Below are positions 62,359 to 64,000 of a stretch of DNA of 64,000 nt, in pieces. Where the stretch lies: assembly GCA_029781115.1 (NCBI GenBank), contig JAKOXG010000004.1, positions 181,415 through 245,414 on the forward strand, given 5' to 3'. Under the pieces are notes generated by a model. It saw nothing but the letters and a program-made list of their open reading frames with translations. It was not told where the DNA came from and made no database searches. Position 1 is the first letter of the stretch; the number at the start of each line of letters is the position of its first letter. This stretch comes from Candidatus Cloacimonadota bacterium. GTDB taxonomy: Bacteria > Cloacimonadota > Cloacimonadia > Cloacimonadales > Cloacimonadaceae. The position numbers and the translations under genes were made by a program.

Positions 62359-63210
62359 ATGAAACTTAAAGAAAAAGACAAACTCGGCAGTAGAATCAGA
62401 TGCTTGGATTTAAGCTTGTTGATTAAACAAGATTCTACAATCTTGGAGAAGCTGGTTAACCTGAAAGAGGTTAAAGTCCCAAAAGACCCTACAATTGTTC
62501 CTTGTGGAAGAAGGGAGCCTGATGAACTCATCTTTAACAAGAACATTGCAGTTGATTTCATGAGTAAATTGTTTGAGAGCAACAAAGGCGGATTCTCAGA
62601 CTACGCAGATTTCAAGAGTAAAATCGAAAATTGGTGGCTCGTTCATACCAATAATGTGAACACGCCGAACTGGGATTTGGCATGCATTGCTGAAATTCAT
62701 AATCAAGCAGGCCTTATATTGGTTGAAGCAAAGGCACATAAAGCCGAACTGTCGCGTCAAGTAAAGAGTTATGATCAGAAGAATCCCCGTAGCCGTGATA
62801 ATCACTATAAGATAATCAATGCAATTGATGAGGCTAACAAAGGCCTAAGTGAGCTCTCAAAGCTCAAATTCAATCTCAGCGACAAAAGCCCTTACCAGCT
62901 AACAAACCGTTTTGCTTGGAGTTGGTTTCTCGCAAAGCATGGCATCCCAGTTGTTCTAGCTTACCTTGGATTCATCAATGCCGAAGAGATAGATGGTAAG
63001 CTGTTTAGTTCTCATGCTGATGTTGTGAACACCGTAAGAGCACACTGCAAAGATGATAAGGATAATACAGTCTATGTTCCCGATCAATCTTGGGAGCAAG
63101 GCCCCTTATTTGATGATGGATATGCCACAATGTATAGCGTAATTCGGTCTATGGAGCTATCCATTGGCCAGGCAACTGTCTTTTCCATCAATGGAATCGA
63201 TATCCAATAA
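62359..63210 (+). CDS. PD-(D/E)XK nuclease-like protein, third gene of a three-gene module
   Basis: 283 residues, cytoplasmic. The segment NWDLACIAEIHN followed by GLILVEAKAHKAEL fits the restriction-endonuclease-like core: D106 on a strand, then E123-x-K125 on the next strand. A motif search was not possible, so the assignment rests on this spacing and the hydrophobic strand before EAK. The remaining sequence, for example FAWSWFLAKHGIPVVLAYLG, is not assigned. GGAGG lies 6 nt before the ATG. It begins 10 nt after the ATPase gene stops and is followed by a strong terminator. Confidence 0.75.
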   Translation: MKLKEKDKLGSRIRCLDLSLLIKQDSTILEKLVNLKEVKVPKDPTIVPCGRREPDELIFNKNIAVDFMSKLFESNKGGFSDYADFKSKIENWWLVHTNNVNTPNWDLACIAEIHNQAGLILVEAKAHKAELSRQVKSYDQKNPRSRDNHYKIINAIDEANKGLSELSKLKFNLSDKSPYQLTNRFAWSWFLAKHGIPVVLAYLGFINAEEIDGKLFSSHADVVNTVRAHCKDDKDNTVYVPDQSWEQGPLFDDGYATMYSVIRSMELSIGQATVFSINGIDIQ

Positions 63211-63216
63211 TGCTTT

Positions 63217-63251
63217 AGACCCAGCATCCAAATTGAGGTGCTGGGTCTTCT
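63217..63251 (+). terminator. Terminator of the three-gene module
   Basis: AGACCCAGCA (63217-63226) and TGCTGGGTCT (63239-63248) form a perfect 10-bp stem with a 12-nt loop, followed by TCTTCTT. It lies 6 nt after the stop codon of the nuclease-like gene. Confidence 0.85.
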
Positions 63252-63805
63252 TAGCATTATAGAGGTAGTTTGCTTATCCTTCGGCATGAATCTTTAGCTT
63301 GTCACTCACTTGGCACTTGTTCATCCACAAGGTGATTACACGGAGGAATATGCATCAGGAACACAACCTATAATATTCTATATTGAGCGGCAAACTCAAT
63401 TATAACGCCATGCTATCGCTATTTCTGCAATGCTCTACATCCAACTGCAAAAGCAGCCTATCTATTTCATAAGTAGAGTAATTAGCCTTCCTATTTACAC
63501 AAACTACCCAAAGCACTCCTTCTCTGACGTCTCTCAACGGCTTTTCTCACCGTTTCCATGTTAATAATCCTTGTTTTTTGCATTTTAGTATTCATCGCTA
63601 AATAGGCATGTTAGCAAGCCAGATTGTCACCGGAGACAAAAAAGTTCCAAGATTTCTGTTGACAAAAAAAAGGCCTCCAACGATGATGACCCAACCTGCA
63701 CGACGCAGGCAGCAAAAATACAGTTCTTTATACAGTATATAGAGTGCCATAGACATTTGTGCGAGCAAACTTGTCAAGAAAAACGCAACATACATTGTAA
63801 TTATT
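63252..63805 (+). other. Upstream region and leader of the rRNA operon
   Basis: No protein gene is credible here. The last ~150 nt should contain the rRNA promoter and leader. It includes the hairpin CCTGCacgacGCAGG near 63696-63710 and a poly-A tract after TTGACA at 63659. The rest is AT-rich without recognisable features. Confidence 0.55.
63659..63687 (+). promoter_or_regulatory. Possible rRNA operon promoter
   Basis: Consensus TTGACA (63659-63664) with a 17-nt spacer and GATGAT (63682-63687), a four-of-six -10 match, about 120 nt before the 16S 5' end. It is the best -35 match in the leader, but the -10 box is weak. Confidence 0.35.
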
Positions 63806-64000
63806 ATGATGGAGAGTTTGATCCTGGCTCAGGACGAACGCTGGCGGCGTGGATTAGGCATGCAAGTCGAACGGTATCGGCACCTTCGGGTGCTGAGAGA
63901 GTGGCGAACGGGTGAGTAACACGTAGGTTATCTACCCTCGAGTTCGGGACAACCCAGGGAAACTTGGGCTAATACCGGATGGGTGCTACTGCAAGGTAGT
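63806..64000 (+). rRNA. rrs: 16S ribosomal RNA, 5' end (runs off the window)
   Basis: It contains the universal start AGAGTTTGATCCTGGCTCAG (8F site, beginning at 63813), then GACGAACGCTGGCGGC, GCATGCAAGTCGAAC and GTGGCGAACGGGTGAGTAAC in the expected order. Position 1 is set by aligning the 8F site with E. coli numbering. Only about 195 nt are visible. Confidence 0.97.

Noticed and set aside
63598..63795. A 65-codon minus-strand frame just upstream of the 16S gene
   Set aside because: It lies in the expected rRNA promoter and leader, lacks a ribosome-binding site and has no recognisable product.

Overview
The window looks like a chromosomal segment of an uncultured Gram-negative bacterium, most likely a member of Cloacimonadota (Candidatus Cloacimonas-like). 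The grounds are three secreted proteins ending in a FlgD-like/T9SS-type sorting domain with the motif NxPNPFNPxTTI, an Mla-type outer-membrane lipid transport operon, many lipoproteins, anaerobe-style amino-acid catabolism genes, and the 5' end of a bacterial 16S rRNA at the right edge. Family placement of the genes is from recognised motifs; the phylum call is inference and would be settled by the full 16S gene.

Layout. 1-1.85 kb: the tail of a sorting-domain protein, a DUF192 lipoprotein and a divergent polysaccharide deacetylase, in one overlapping run. 1.85-9.8 kb (minus): a tight six-gene operon running from a glycogen debranching enzyme through a family 4 glycosyltransferase, a GH57 amylase, a response regulator and a YbbR protein to tsaD. 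10.2-13.7 kb (minus): a Nudix hydrolase, a RecQ helicase fused to a ComF-like phosphoribosyltransferase, and a DprA-like protein. 14.4-23.7 kb (plus): urocanate hydratase, UDP-glucose pyrophosphorylase, then an MCE/Mla lipid transporter (mlaD, an auxiliary lipoprotein with a barrel-like extension, a STAS-permease fusion, mlaF) and folA. 23.9-29.7 kb (minus): prepilin peptidase and a small exported protein with a strong promoter, then aminotransferase, AsnRS, a Gfo/Idh/MocA oxidoreductase and threonine dehydrogenase. 29.9-35.7 kb (minus): two large secreted proteins, one gingipain-like. 36.4-41.3 kb: an exported phosphodiesterase-fold lipoprotein, a CsgG/LPP20 pair and an LVIVD-repeat lipoprotein. 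41.4-50.6 kb (minus): a housekeeping block tig-clpP-clpX-lipoprotein-pepP-coaD-dnaB-mlaE2-thiB-like-trmL. Then tRNA-Leu, panC, panD, a small membrane protein, a giant 2,119-residue secreted protein, a three-gene module (unknown protein, AAA+ ATPase, PD-(D/E)XK-like protein) with its own promoter and terminator, and the start of an rRNA operon.

How they fit together. UDP-glucose pyrophosphorylase could feed the glycosyltransferase of the alpha-glucan operon. The mla operon supplies a complete inner-membrane lipid ABC transporter, and its auxiliary subunit appears to carry its own outer-membrane part. The most unusual items are: (i) the AAA+/nuclease-like three-gene module beside the rRNA operon; (ii) the RecQ-ComF plus DprA pair; (iii) the lipoprotein-barrel fusion; (iv) a glycogen-operon response regulator whose AAA+ domain lacks the sigma-54 GAFTGA loop; and (v) three copies of a 218-bp hairpin-bearing repeat, each lying between divergently transcribed genes. 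No transposase, integrase, phage structural gene or CRISPR array was seen.
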